Source: Akebia trifoliata (taxonomy: Eukaryota > Streptophyta > Magnoliopsida > Ranunculales > Lardizabalaceae). Taken from it: DNA of 64,000 nt. The notes beneath the pieces are model-generated. The model was not told where the DNA came from. It saw only the letters and a program-made list of their open reading frames with translations, and ran no database searches. The translations under genes and the position numbers were made by a program. Location of the stretch: NCBI GenBank assembly GCA_017979445.1, contig CM030708.1:31686721-31750720 (forward strand). Reading direction: 5' to 3'. Below are positions 25,500-41,400 of the stretch, one piece after another; positions within the stretch are counted from its first letter, which is position 1; every line of letters begins with the position of its first letter.

Positions 25500-26475
25500 G
25501 AAAAGATGTGGTCATGAACACAACAAGCAACGTTGAATCCGTTTTCAACCATGATTCCTCTATTTGCATCCAACCCAGGTCAGTCCAATTAATTTTTCTT
25601 GAATTTTCAGTTTTTTTAGCAGTCAAAATGGCTGAAAATTTGTAAGTTTTATTCTTACATTTCAATATGTAGTTTTTTCCCTTACTTTTTGTTTAAATCC
25701 AAGAACTTATATGGGTAACTTTAGTTTTGGATGAAATCCTTGATTTTTGATGTTCTTTACGTTTCTCAATCATGGGTTGGTGTTCTTTTTGGAAGATATA
25801 TAGTGATTTTTGATTGAGATGGTTGTTGGGTATTTATCAAATTGAGCTAAAATTGTGGTAGTTTTGATGCTTTGGTGGTTTTGATTTTTTGCATTATTCT
25901 TGTATTTTATTTTATTTGCTGATTTTACTAGTAAATAATTTATTTGTTAATATTATGGGTTTTCTCCAAGTTTGGTTTTGAACCAGTTATAGTTGAGTGT
26001 TTGGTGAATGGTTCTTGGTTTTGCTGTTTTTTTCTTTTTTTTTTCTTTGTTCTTTTTAACTTTTCAGAGGTTTATGGGTTCTTTTGAGTCAGATATATCT
26101 TTTCTTAGTTTGATTGTGTTTGAGATTTCTATCTAATTATATGTAAAAGCTATAGTATGAGCTAGTTTTGTCTATCAAACTCATAAGTTGGTAAAAATGT
26201 AAGATCATACTTTGCTTAGTGATTCTTAATTTGGGGTTCTTCGAAGAGATCTTGTGGTGCAAAGTCCAATTTTTTTGGGTATTTCTAAAGTTTGTTCTGG
26301 GAGGAATTCTTATTGTATGAGCTAGTTATCGGCGTTGGTGTTTCGATGCATTAAAAAAGTAGTTATTTTCTTTTGTTAAAATATTTTGAATCAAATAAGT
26401 TCTTATGTAGATTCCATTAACCGTTATACTGATTTATTTCATTAAGCAGAGTCAAGAGTAAGGGATTGTAGAATC
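25500..26475 (+). promoter_or_regulatory. 5' leader of the Agenet-ENT gene with a probable leader intron
   Basis: A donor-like CCCAG/gtcagt at 25578/25579 and an acceptor-like attaagcag ending at 26449 bracket an 871-bp T-rich stretch with no coding potential. The acceptor is 26 bp before the start ATG. This is the usual look of a plant 5'UTR intron, which often raises expression. It is inferred from signals and base composition only. Confidence 0.5.
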
Positions 26476-29400
26476 ATGAAGTTCAAAGAAGGCAATAATG
26501 TGGAGGTGTTGAGAAGAACAAAGGAGAAGTGTGGTGCTTGGTTTCCTGGTAAAATAATTTCAGCCAATGGAGATAAATACACTGTTAGATACGAGATGTT
26601 TCTAAATCGTGAAGGTGATCCAATTGTCGAAAATGTGTGGCGGGTAGATGTTAGGCCTCAGCCACCACCTTTGAAGGGAGAAGAAAAATGGGTACTTGGT
26701 GATATAGCTGAGGTGTTCGATATTCATTGTTGGAGGGTCGGGAAGATTGCAAAGGTTTTGAAGAATAATCGGTTTGTAATTAGACTTTTAGGGTCTATTC
26801 AGCTAAAAGAATTTCACAAATCTAGTCTAAGGATTCGGCAAGCTTGGCACAACAACAAGTGGGTTGTGATCGGGAAGGTACAGACCAAATTATCTTTATC
26901 GCCCAATGGCTAATATTATCATAGTCGTTCTTTATTTCTAATCAAGTTTATTTTCTCGGTTTGTTTCTGTAATTACTGTTTAATTTTGTCTAGAACACAC
27001 TTATGGTTTTCAAATCAGGGTTTTGTTTTGTTTGTTGTGTGTTTGCTTACTTGCACAACTGGCCAAACAATCTCCACATGAATTGTTTTTTGTTTTATCT
27101 TCCCCTAAATAGTTTTATTAACTTTGATGAACTTAAAAGACTTCCCGGTGTTGATAGTCTTCCTGATAGGTCTTTTTTTATATATATAAAAAAAAAAGAT
27201 TTACCCGGAAATTGTCCAAATTTGCTAGTCCCTCATTTTCCATTGTCAAGCCTCACAGTATGTTCTGTACTGGGTAGGAAGCCTCGGCGTATAGAGGTTC
27301 TTTAATTCTCTTAAATAAAACTTCGTGGAACATTATAGCATTATTCAAAGATTTATATCTTTTTATGACATTTTCATTTAAGTTAGTTATAAGCTTTGGT
27401 GCAAATTGAGGTAAAATATCATTATGGAGGTGGTATGAAATGTCTTAACTGAACATACAGCCTAAGGTAGAGTGGAATGGTGCATTAGGATTTATGCTGC
27501 TGACCCCAATGTTCGGGATAGGGAATGAGACGATGATGAAGATTATGATATCTATTGACACTTGGGAAGTCCAATAATTGTTTGAAAGGATTGAGATCAT
27601 GGTGAAGAATTTGTGTTTAATGGAAACACGGTTGAGTCTTAGATTGGTTTTTCCTAAGTGGTTGATCACTCCCCCAGGACCTACACTTTGACCTATCAAC
27701 CTATCAAGAGTGTCATGTATTTGTTTTCATTTCTCATGCAGGTATGTTTATGTTCTCTATATCACGTGTGGCTCAATTGTACCTATTTGTTAAGGACACT
27801 TCATTTTCTGGATCAGGCACCTTTTCGTATCCATGTGTTTCACTAGAACTCACTTCACTTCACCAAAGAAATTTTTGAATGATTCTATTGTCCATCATCT
27901 TATCTAAATACATTCTTGTGGCTAGGGTATGGTATTAATAGGATATAATTTTTTTGATGTTTGTTCAGTAAGGTGAACTTATTAGAGAGATAGATCTAAC
28001 ACTGCAGAGGAACTGTGAAATTCCATCGTAATTTTCAACTTCTAGCACATGTGGTAAATTTTGTTTGTTCTTGTTGCTCATGTTATATCGTCCCAAGGTT
28101 CAGCTCTGGGCTTGATTGCTTTTCTATGGTAGTCTTAGCAACTATCATCCAACCATTATTTCTGTTAAGAAAGCAATATCACATAAAAAGCCATTTGAAT
28201 ATGATCTTGACCTCTGAGTAGACTAATAAAAAGGTCTTGGTATTCTAAAGGAATTTCACAATGTTCCTTGGGGCACAATTCTTAGTAGGAGTAACTAGAG
28301 CCCCTCATGGGTTTATGGGTATCACAAAGTGATCATTGGTGGATATGGAGGAGAGGATTAAGTCCTTCAAGAACGTTGCCTGAAATCCTGATGATGAGTG
28401 TTTATTGTTATGTAAATTAATGTTTTTTAAAGTCTCATGGTTTGATGAAATTACCTTGGTTTGCACCCATTGAAATTTTTGTTTGACATGCATTTGTAAT
28501 TGTAAACAACACGAAGCAACAAAACCTTATCCCAAAATTTTGCGTTTTTAATGCATTATGCCAGGTTGAAAATGCATATGGTTTTTTATAGACCTAAAGA
28601 AAGCATATGACAAAATACTTGGAGAGTTAATTTGTGATGGGTATTGGAAAAATGGAGTCCCAAATGGACAGATTTGAATATTAAGGACATGTACTTGTGA
28701 CTAGGTGAGATCATGTAGAGAGGTGACAAATGAGTTCTCAGTTAAAATTGGTTTACACAAGAAATCGACCTAAAGTCTATTTTGTTTGTTTTAGTTATAA
28801 ATGAAGTGATTGCTCATATTCAAGAGCATATTCCTTGATATATGTTTTTTTTGCAGATGATGTAGTATTAGTTAATGAGAATAGAGAGAAAAACAATGCA
28901 AAACTAGAATTATAGAGAGAGGCATTGGAGGCCAAGGGCTTTATGATAAGTAAAACCAAAATTGAGAATGTGGAGTGTAAATTTTGTACTAACATCCATG
29001 TGGAATGTACATTAAATATTGATGGTCTAAAAATACCCTAAAACGACCATTTGTGGTACCTCAATCAATTGTTGTACATAAGGATTGAGGTATTGAGGAG
29101 GATGTTGCCCATAGAATCAAAGTTGGATGGTTACAATGGATATGTGCTTCTGGAGTGCTATGTGATTGATGAATACCAATCCAAAAGTAAAATTTTATAA
29201 GACGACAATAAGACCAGCTATGGTTTATGGGATTGAAAGTTGGGGGAGTCCAGATGCACCATGTTAATAAATTGAGTGTAACAAAGATGAAGATGTTGAG
29301 ATTGATGAGTGGAAATACTAGGAAAGTTAAAATTAGATTTATAAACTCATTTGAGAAAATTTGGGATTAGATCCAATAGGTAATAAACTTAGATAAAGTC

Positions 29401-30698
29401 AATTGAGATGGTTTGGGCACATTCAATAAAGGCCGATTACAGCCTTAGTTAGAAGGAATATACAAGTTGAAGGTTATAAAGGAGCGATAGGAAGGCCCAA
29501 AAGAACATGGATTTAGATACTAAAAGCGAATATGAACACACTTTCAAGAACAAAATGTAGATTTGGACAAAATTGAATGGAGGTACAGGAGTTGTTTAGC
29601 AACACCATAACAGTTTATGGATGTCCCAAAGTTCAATACGCGTAATATGTTAGGTGGGTTCCACTAATTTTGTTTGATTTGGGAATTCTAAGAAATCTTC
29701 ATTTTTTCTGTGAAATTTATTTATATAATTTATTTAATTGTTAACGGAGTGATTTCTCTTTATTAGGATATGGTGTTCCTTGGTGGTATTTTCTCTAAAA
29801 CTCATGTCTTATTGGCTTTCACAAAGATAGTAACTGTTGGATTTTCTGTTCATTTCTTATACCTTCTGGTTAAGTTTTACGTGTCCAATTTTAATCTCAC
29901 ATGTATTTGGGCTTCTCTTGTTGTTTTGAAGTTAATGAGTATATCTACTTGCAGGTTGGTGGAGATAAACTAATCGATAACAATATAATCCAAAATGGTT
30001 CAAAATATTCCCGAGCGTTGGGTTATGGGGTCCCACAACAAAGTATCCATGAAGAAACTTTTCCAAGAGGAAAAGGGGATCAAGAACAACTCAAGACTTT
30101 CCCCAATACGAGTACCTTGCAAATAAATCTTGACAACCGTTTCAATTCGTCACTCAACGATGCAGTAATGGGTTTAAGTGATCGGAAAAGAAAGACTACC
30201 ATACAAGTGGGAGGATGCGTTTCTAACCCAAAAGCAAAAGTGGGTAAGAGATGCACAGTTGGATCTTCCGAAATGGACGAAACAGAGAAAAAAAACAATT
30301 ATTCCTTGCACCCATTTTCCATTTTTCGGGTTTCTGAAGAGACTGACGAGTGCTCCGTTGCTAGTTGTAGTAGCACTGACTTGCCAGAATACACTACTCG
30401 AAATTCCCGTAAATCATTTAGGGATGTTGCTAATAGTTCTTTTGATGATGCTGAATCAATGTGTCCATCTGTATCGAGGAGAAAGTACTTACCTTCATGT
30501 ACTGAAGACGAATCAGAAGCCAAAGTCCATAAACTAGAGTTACATGCATATAAAACAACCGTACAAGCTCTTTATGCTTCGGGTCCTTTAAGTTGGGAAC
30601 AGGAATCTCTCTTGACAAATCTTCGGCTCTCTCTTAACATTTCAAATGAGGAACATCTTCTTCAGTTGAGGCAACTCTTATCTGCTCAAGTTCTTTGA
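26476..30698 (+). CDS. Agenet (plant Tudor-like) plus ENT domain protein
   Basis: Exons 26476-26877 (134 codons) and 29955-30698 (247 codons plus stop) join in phase 0 (GGGAAG/gtacag ... ttgcag/GTTGGT), giving 381 residues. Residues 1-134 hold an Agenet pair: KFKEGNNVEVLRRTKEKCGA, AWFPGKIISANGDKYTVRY, then KWVLGDIAEVFDIHCWRVGK and RLLGSIQLKEFH. The last 60 or so residues form an ENT (EMSY N-terminal) domain: KLELHAYKTTVQALYASGPL followed by WEQESLLTNLRLSLNISNEE. The middle is Ser/Lys-rich and low in complexity. Agenet-ENT proteins are nuclear and are thought to read histone marks; the exact partner is not known from sequence. A 5'UTR exon ending at 25578 (CAG/gtcagt) and an intron to 26449 are likely. 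The intron of 3077 bp contains RTE retroelement debris. A further small exon in it cannot be excluded. Confidence 0.88.
28540..29650 (+). mobile_element. Degraded RTE-type LINE fragment in the Agenet-ENT intron
   Basis: With frameshifts and stops, the plus strand reads through recognisable pieces of an RTE-clade reverse transcriptase: a DLKKAYD-like start near 28590, VTNEFSVKIGLHQ near 28725, FADDVVLVNENREK near 28852-28890, and a YGIESWG-like piece near 29228. A related copy lies in the G-gamma intron on the other strand. No intact frame remains. Confidence 0.75.
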
Positions 30699-31325
30699 TC
30701 ATCCCTACCAATGTTCGAATTTTCTACTTCGATCATCACTTGACACTTTTTGAAATGGTTGTCTTGTTTTATTTATTGATTTTGTTATGCTACGCGGCGA
30801 AGCAGGAACCATTTAGCAGGTTAGGGTAGATCAATTTTCAAATGAATTCTATGAGATATTCAGGCAATCGTTGATTGCCATCCAAATGTAAATGTTTGCA
30901 AAAAAAAAAAATCTAGTTTCTACTGTTTTAGTTATTTAGACCATCAAGCAGTCCATGCCCTGAATGTTAATTCGTGTAAATTTATGTTGCATTAATAAAA
31001 TGTCTGCTTCTTTAGTTGTTATAGTTCTATGTTCAAGTAGTCTTAAATTTCTTGAAATAATTTTTTTTTTTTCTGTTCTATGTTTTCTTGAAATACATTT
31101 TGTTTGCTAGAAATTGAGATTATGAGATCAATTTACAATTGGAAATTGTTTTTTATTTAAAAGTTTCATTGCTGGTTTGCATGTGCTGACTATGAAGTGT
31201 TATGAGGCTTGAATATCTCTTGTAATATGTCTATTAAGTTGGTTAGTCTATGAGTGGTGATACCATGACTTGGGTTCAAAATTCCCCTTCACCTACTAAT
31301 TACCAATCACTAATCTGGCCTTAGC
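30699..31325. other. Agenet-ENT 3'UTR and intergenic
   Basis: A 3'UTR is likely up to about 31020 (AATAAAATG at 30993). Nothing else seen. Confidence 0.4.
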
Positions 31326-31815
31326 TAGGACTGTCAATGGTTCGGGTTTTGACCTGATCCGGTCTGACATGGATCAGATTTGGATTTAGTAATTTAGTCC
31401 ATTTAGGTATCAGGCCGGACTAAGCCTGTTTCACTATAGGATCGGGTTTTGGTTTTGAGTGTAAGCCTGTTAGACGGCCTGACCCGTTATATTATATTAA
31501 AATATATTGCATAATAATTTTTTTTTATCATAAAATATTATTGTATTTTATTGTATAAAATGAAATTAGTTTTGTCAAATCTAATTATAAAATATTATTT
31601 TAATCGATTTATTGTTATTTGGTATGCTTTTGGTAATTGATACAATAAAAAATAGTTTAAAATAGGTTTGGCCCGGCCCGCAAATGGCCTCAATATAGGT
31701 GGACAGGGCTTAGACTATGATTTCATTTCTTAAGCCCAGCCCCGCCTGGCCCGATATTTAGATGGGTTGAGTTCAGGTGAAGTTTTTAAAAAAGCCCAGT
31801 CCATTGACAGCCCTA
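31326..31815. mobile_element. hAT-like non-autonomous element
   Basis: TAGGACTGTCAATGG left and CCATTGACAGCCCTA right are inverted. Flanks GCCTTAGC and ACCTTGGC agree at 6 of 8 bases, fitting an aged 8-bp hAT duplication. Same TIR type as the element at 12485. Confidence 0.85.
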
Positions 31816-32527
31816 ACCTTGGCTACCACCCAAAAATGTAATTCAGATTTATTTTCCTTATCCGAAGCTTACCTGAAAATAAACTGATGGTTTAATGTTC
31901 AATAAAAAATATTTAATTTTTATTTAATTTTAATAAAATTATATTTTTTTAAAAAAATATTGATATTAGTTGACAAAAGCTTGGTCAATTAGTTTGACCT
32001 TCAACTCTGGATGGCGGGGCCGGATCTCACGTGCCATATTATTGTGGGTCCCACCATTAGCAACACGTAACCGACAACAGAAGATATAAAAAAGATTTCT
32101 TCTGTGAGGTTGGGGGAGAAGTTTCAGCTCCAAATAGGGTTTCTCTGGTTTCTATATTTTTCTCCTTCTCTTCGAAGCAAAAACCAGAGAAATCTTTCTC
32201 TCTCTCTCTCTCAGAGTCCCGCAAAGATCCGCCATTAAAGAGTAATTCAAGAACTCTCATCTCTTGCGTCGTCCCTCGTATCTAAACTTAGGTTTGGAAT
32301 TAGATTCTGTTCGATTTCGATCTGTGTTTTATGTTGATTTGCACGTTTTTCTAGTAGAAATGAAGATCTTCTTTGATTGAATCATTTTTTCGATTTATAT
32401 ATGCGATTCATCATGATCTGAACTTTTTCTTTCCTAAATTAATACTTTTTTGGATTAAATTCTCTTGTTTGATGAGATTTCCTTGATTTTTTTTTCCTTA
32501 GATTGAAATCTGAGATCGATTTGATAG

Positions 32528-34681
<2,154 letters not shown>

Positions 34682-35423
34682 AAAAGAGTGATCAACGGAC
34701 AGTTATATCTTTACTTTTTTCCAGGAAAAAGTATTTTCATTCTTGAGTTTGTTGGAAGGTGGGTTGGGAAAATAGAAGCTTCCATCTATGTTTGTGGGAT
34801 GCCTTCATGAGAGGGTGTGATTGTATTTTTATTTCAATTGGTTTAAAAAATGAATTCCTTGTCTATGTGTGCAATGGGAAAAGGCCTTCATGTGGAAACC
34901 ATTTCTTGGAATTTTTTGGGGAAAATATTTTGCCGCGCCCAACTTTTTTTCTTATGAATATCTTAGCCATCAGTTGGAAACTGCATCAAATTATAACTTC
35001 GGGTCTGGATTTTGTTGAGGACCTGATCCGATGAATTCTTGGATGATCTGATAAAGATTGCATCAGATAAAATGAGAGAAAATATATAATATGTAGTTTA
35101 AATATATGAACTTTACTTGGTTTTGAATATCGAATCAGGTTTGACACAATTCAATTGTTATAAGATCAAATTTGGCGTACAAAAATGTTTTTTGTTGTTG
35201 CAATACAGGCTCTCTATTAAAAGAAACAATAAAAAGTATTTCCAGATCTCCATTGTTATTTGCAGATATCTATTCCTATAGATAACAAAGATTGAATTAA
35301 CTAAAATTTCAAGCTTCGACAAATGGTCTATCATTCACTAAACTCTCAGGTATTTTCCAACTAGTCTGTAATGAAAGAAATATTCAGATGGTTGCAATGG
35401 TTAGATCTTGGAAACAATGAGAA
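34682..35423. other. 3' flanks of the convergent ARL5 and G-gamma genes
   Basis: The two genes converge with 742 bp between stop codons, shared by both 3'UTRs. A 91-codon open frame at 34759-35034 has no family features. Confidence 0.45.
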
Positions 35424-38400
35424 TTAGAGAAACCAACATCTGCAACCTCTTGAATCTTGGGGTCCTTCGAACCATCGATCCCATCCTGGGTTTATAGGGC
35501 CATTTGTACTGTCATATCGTATAAAACAAAAGAAATTAGTTGGGATTAACAGATCATTTTCTCGGGTTCAAAATAAGGATGAAAGAGTCATTACAATGGC
35601 AGCAGTGCATCCGGTCTGGTTTCTACATTAATCAGTAATCTGGCGGAAAGGAAAACAAAAGCAAATTCAGTCTCCAAATATAAAAAATGTCTCTAATCAA
35701 AAATCTAAAAGCCATGTAAAAGAGATGAAGTCTTATTTGGCTCTCTATGTTGCACTTCCACACTTACTCTTGGCATGCAGCTGAGACTTTTGCTGTTTTC
35801 TCTAGCTCTTCAAGCTCTTCCTGTGAATGAATTTTATGAAAAGATGTTACCCACCAGAAGTCAAGAATACTCATTCTAATCAATTTTTTTTTTTTTTTAA
35901 TAACGATAAACTGACACCCCCCTCTGTCATACACCCCTAACGTCGCATGTGTTAGAACCATAGCTTTCCTCGGGATACACAACTGCACATGTTTATGGGG
36001 ATGTGCCATTGTGTATCCCAAGGAAAAATCTATGGTTCTGGCATATGCTACGTCAGGCATGCATATCAGAGAGGAGAGGGAGGAGTCAGAAAATCACTGA
36101 CTTTTTTTTTTCCTAAAAAAAGCAACCATGGGTATTGCAATAGAATATATATATATATAGTGTGTGTGTGTGTATGGTGTGAGAGGCAATGAACAGTAAC
36201 TCCCATCTCGTTACATAGAAATTCAGTAAATTATAAAAAATAAATTAAAAGGAAGCATGATTTGTTCTTGTAATGCTAACTAACATTATTTCTATTTACT
36301 TACATGACTTGCAGTCTTAAGCTGCTAACAATAGTAGGTAGTTTACAAATTTTCCCAGAAACAAGAAACACCATGTGTGAGTGGTGGGTGGGTTTGTTCT
36401 TCGAGAGATGCTAGTTTATGCATTTGATATTACCTAACTACATCTAGGTAAAATAGGCTAGGTCATTAGGGAAGTGTAATTGAATTGACAAGGTGGTGTG
36501 TTTGAATTCTAACCTTTGGAGCATATTTTCTCTAGGATCATTTTCTTGGCTTCGTTTTAGGTCATCTAGGACAGAAACCATAGGTTAGAAGAGGTAGCTT
36601 AGGTGAAGAACGTGATCTCAATAAAGATCTAATGTTTGTAGCTACGGTTATGAAAGTGGTATTAGAGATCAAGATTTACTGATTTAGAAAGAATTTGAAA
36701 GATGGTAGTGTTCAAGATAGAGCTGCATCAAATAGTCAAAGGCATCAGATGTCGAAAGAAATTGAAAATAGTTGTTGTAGATTCTAGAACAAGTTTTACA
36801 ACACGTATATTGGCTTCTCAGTTAGATATTTTAGTAAAGAAAAATGCATCTTAGAAGTTAGCAACGTCTAGGTTTGATGACATTTGACAATGTGGACCTC
36901 ATATGCTGATATCTATACGTTGTGGCAGGAGATGACTATTAATCTTTGATCCACAGCCATACCCGTTAAATACACCTATTGCTTTGGGTCTCACAAGTGT
37001 CCAAACCTAACATCACTTTGATAACGTGTACTAGTTAGAGCCCTCCCGAGAAATGAGACATCTATGTTAATCAGACACTAAAACACATGCCATACCCATG
37101 TTTTATACATAAACTCTTTTTAAGTGTAAAAGTACCCAACTACGAACTAACCATGACATACCTGAGATGTGTCTCTGCAGTACCCAAGTAACATCAGGAA
37201 ACATAAAAAAGGGGGAATAAAGCTACAAAGAGAAAATGCAAAACCTCTGACTATATCCTAAAAATGAGATTTCTTTTTGTCAAAATTATTGACCCAACAC
37301 CAGCACTAATGGAATTAAATGTGACTTTGGAGACGACCATTCCTGAAATGGCCTTTTCGTCATAAACAATTAGGTGAAAGTTAACACTTAGTGCATTGTT
37401 TTCAGATCAATTAATGACATCCTCATCATCATCAATGAAGCCTCATCCCAAGGATTTGGGGTTGACTAAATGAATCGTGTTCCTCCATTCAATTTTGCCC
37501 AGAGCCAGTTATGAAAGTGACTCATATCCACTTTCATTATCTCATCCACATTCTTTGGGGCTTTCCCCTTTTATTCTTATAGAACCTTCAATTTGTATAT
37601 TCCTATAAACGGGGGATTTAATCGGCCTTTGTCGAACGTCATAAACCATCTCAATCAACTTTCTCTGAGCTACTCCCATATTTCCTCAAATGCGTACATT
37701 TAAAATTTAATCTTTCCGAGTCTCTCCACTCATCCATCTCAACAACCTCATATTTGCTACACACACTCAATCTATTAACGTCCTTAACCGCTAAACATTC
37801 AACTCCAGAAAGCATAGCTTTTTTTAATACCGAAAAGCATAGCTGGTTTTTTACAACCTTCTTTCTTATAGAATTTTCCTTTAAATTTGATTGGTATGTG
37901 TTGCTCACATAGAACTCCGTATGCGCACCTCCACTTTAACCATCCAACTTTGATTTTGTGGGCAACATCTTCCTCAATCTATCAATCCTTATGCATAATA
38001 CACCCCAAGTACGGAAATACATAACACACTCAACATACTCGGTCTTGGTTTTAACTAATTCTAAATCCCTTGGACTTTAACAACACCTCTCTCTGTTATT
38101 CTAGCTTTGTGTTGACTACCTCTCTATACTCATCAACTAATACTACATCCTTATGCAAATAATATACACCAAGGCATGTGTTCTTGAGTATGAGCAGTTA
38201 CTTCATTTATAGCTAGAGCAAACAAATATGGACTCAAAAGTCGATCCTTATGTATACCAATTGTACTAGGAGCTCATTTGTCTCCTCTATATTTGCTCTC
38301 ATACTAGTCATAGACGTGTACATGTCCTTACTTATCTCAATATATTCGTTTGAGACATTTCTTTTCTAATACCAACCAAATTAACTCTCTAGGTACATTG

Positions 38401-41400
38401 TCATATGCTTTCTCTAGATAAATAAAAATCATGGAGGCAAAATTTTTTTGGAGATTCTTTCTTTTATCTCTATACTCTTCTATCATTTGTCATCGTAGAA
38501 AGATTGCCTCGATGGTTGAACTACCTGAGATAAAATCAAATTGGATCTCCAATATATTCATTTCTTGCCTAAAACTCTTTTTTTATGGGTAAGCTGGACT
38601 TGAAAACACGACTTTCAGAGTTGCTTTGCAATGTGTCAAACCAACTGTGCTATGGCTTTAAGCCCTTTTCTTAAACTTTGTTCGATCATTCTTTCATATC
38701 TTTTTATAATGTAACTCGTAAGTTAATACCTCGATAGTTGGTATAACTCTAAATGTCTCATTTATTCTTATATATAAGTACAATGATTCTTTCTCTGTAA
38801 GTACCAGGTGCAAAATGCTTCCACGTGTGAAGGCATTGGATGAAATTATAGAGAAATACTAGTCCAAGTCCAAATTGACTTTGAGACAAACTACAAGGCA
38901 ACTTGTTCAGAGGTAAGGATGAGAGTAATCACAACTCAATTGTGTACGTACCTTGTGGACATAAAATTTGATGACAACAAATCTCTAAGAAAAATGTAGA
39001 GTAGTGGCAAATAAAGGTATGAAGACGAAGAAATGCATTTTAATATATATGCTTGTTAAACATTGCAAGAAAAGGAAGCCAATATTTAATTGAGAAACGA
39101 TACAAAGATCCACAATTGCATAACTTCACAATCCAAGTTACCTTAGCCATGTACTATGCAAGTTAATATACGACTTTGGCATATTCTTAAAAGGGTTAAG
39201 TTCCCAAAATTTCTCAAGAAGGTTATAAAATATGTATTCTTGAATCAAAACTTTAAAAATCATTTTCCTAAATATGCAGTGTTTTTTGTGTACTACATTG
39301 CCAATGCCAAGCTTGGATAAAAAGGGATGCATCAGGTTGGCAATCAGCGTAAAAAAATGCCAACCTCTAGAATGAATCCTGATCAAACATTTCATTCCAT
39401 TCATACTAGGCATTTCCCTGCAGCAACATGTAGCAACGGATCACGTTGCAATGAGTAGAGAAGGGTTAACTAGGGTGTCCTCTGCTTGGCTCTGGACAGA
39501 GTGGAACAGATGAACATGATTTGTTTTGTTGAACCTGGCCCTTTGGGATAAGGCCTTTTAATGGGCCTAAAAAATTGCTAAACACCGCTCCCTCTTGATC
39601 CCTCTTCTTTGGTCCTCCACAATGGCATGACTTTTTTCCCATTTGCCAGCCCTTTAGTATTTTGATAGTCCATTGTGTGTGATCTCAAAAGCGATGATGT
39701 ACTAAACGTTTTTCTTACGTGAAATAACAGGAATTCTGCTTTTTTGGTTTAAAAAAAATAAAAAAAATTGAGACATTGCCAAGAGAAGGAGAGGATTACA
39801 AATTTTTATGTTTTTTGGGGTCCAAGATTCACCAATTTTGTTTTCAATTAGGCAATGATTGTAAGAAGGTTGTGCTGCTCTCTCTTTGTTTATACTTCTT
39901 CGGTTCGAGTAATGGCCGTTCATCACTATTCCCTGCTGTTTTATGCTTATTTCATAAGCTTTTCTAGGATAGTGTTACTTTAAAAAAAAATGTTTTGCAA
40001 TTAAGTAAAATGAATGAAGTAATATTTATCTTTACAAGATATATGATATTAACGTCATATTAACTTATATATGTACGTGCATATAGACATGTATTTTTTG
40101 TCCCGAATTTTTTAATCAAAATTGAATTAAACATGAATTTAATAAATTGTATATCAATCATGCCTGCTTTATCTGATCATATTTTTTATTATATAGCCGA
40201 ACGAACACCAGATTTTTTCCATACCGTCCTTATTGAAATATGCTGAATACTATATGGTTAAAAAACAACAACGCATACTCAGTCAAATACAAAACCAACA
40301 AAAGATTCAAGGAATCAGCTGGTTCAGGAATTACATAACTCCAAGGAAACAATCAAACCAGAAATGCTTGGGTAGAATAGAAGACAAATGAGTTCACAAT
40401 CTAGATAACATGAAAGTTGTAGAGTATCAGAAGTGATTGATGAGACAACATGTTTCGGACACATCCAAACAACAGCTAAAATTCATATCTTGTTTGGAAG
40501 ATTAAATGTTTTAAGTTGATATTCACCTATAATGCTCTCTTTTGGAATGCTTTTCAAGAAGATAAATGGAAGCAATAAATCTTCTGTTAGGTTTGTGGGT
40601 TATATATATATATAACAATGTTACTGCAGCTGCGGCATTGATGAGAAGTTGCACAAAAGGATTTAGATCTATATTTATAAAGTACGGAAGTGGATAAAAA
40701 ATTGATAAATATCTGTGACGATTACTATACCAGTCCAAAAGCATTCATCTCCTCCACAACAGTTTTCTTCCAGTTTTATATGGGCTAGAGCCATGGGAGG
40801 TTTTTGGCTTCTTTTAACAAAGAAGTTGAGAGAAAGCCTTTATTAGGAGACTAGGGAAGCTCATCACCGTTACGGCATGCACACTTTCTTTTCCAGAATC
40901 TGCATTAGTAGTTTAGTAGTATGCCAACACAACTCTATCCTTAAACTTGACCTCTTTTTCCTTGGTCACTCATCTAGAAGACTAGGGAAGCCCTTTTTTT
41001 AAGTTTGATTGCTATGTACATGGAATACCAATTGAAGATGTTATCTCAAGTACAACCCCTCAGTAACCCCTCTATTTGCTGATACAAAATGAGTTTCTCA
41101 TCCTCAAGAAACATCTTCTTCATACCCCCAATAACATCAACCTAAAAGAGTTAGATTTTTTCATGTCTCATTTCCTCAAGGAAGTGACCACACAACCTGA
41201 CATCTAAGAGCAAGATACCCTTCCTTAACCCAATAAAGTGCAGGGAAGGTTAATATCTAGAATTAACTTTTTCTCGATCTGTATTTATGGGGTTGAAAAC
41301 TAAGAGTGGAAATTTCCACACAGCCTACAGTCTGAAATAGTGGTACTCACATGCCATCCAGCAACAATCCTCTATGCTCTCCAAAGCCATCTCTCATTGA

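Noticed and set aside
38590..38680. tRNA-like segment
   Set aside because: Some box A resemblance (CCAACTGTGCTATGGC) but no cloverleaf could be drawn and no clear B box.
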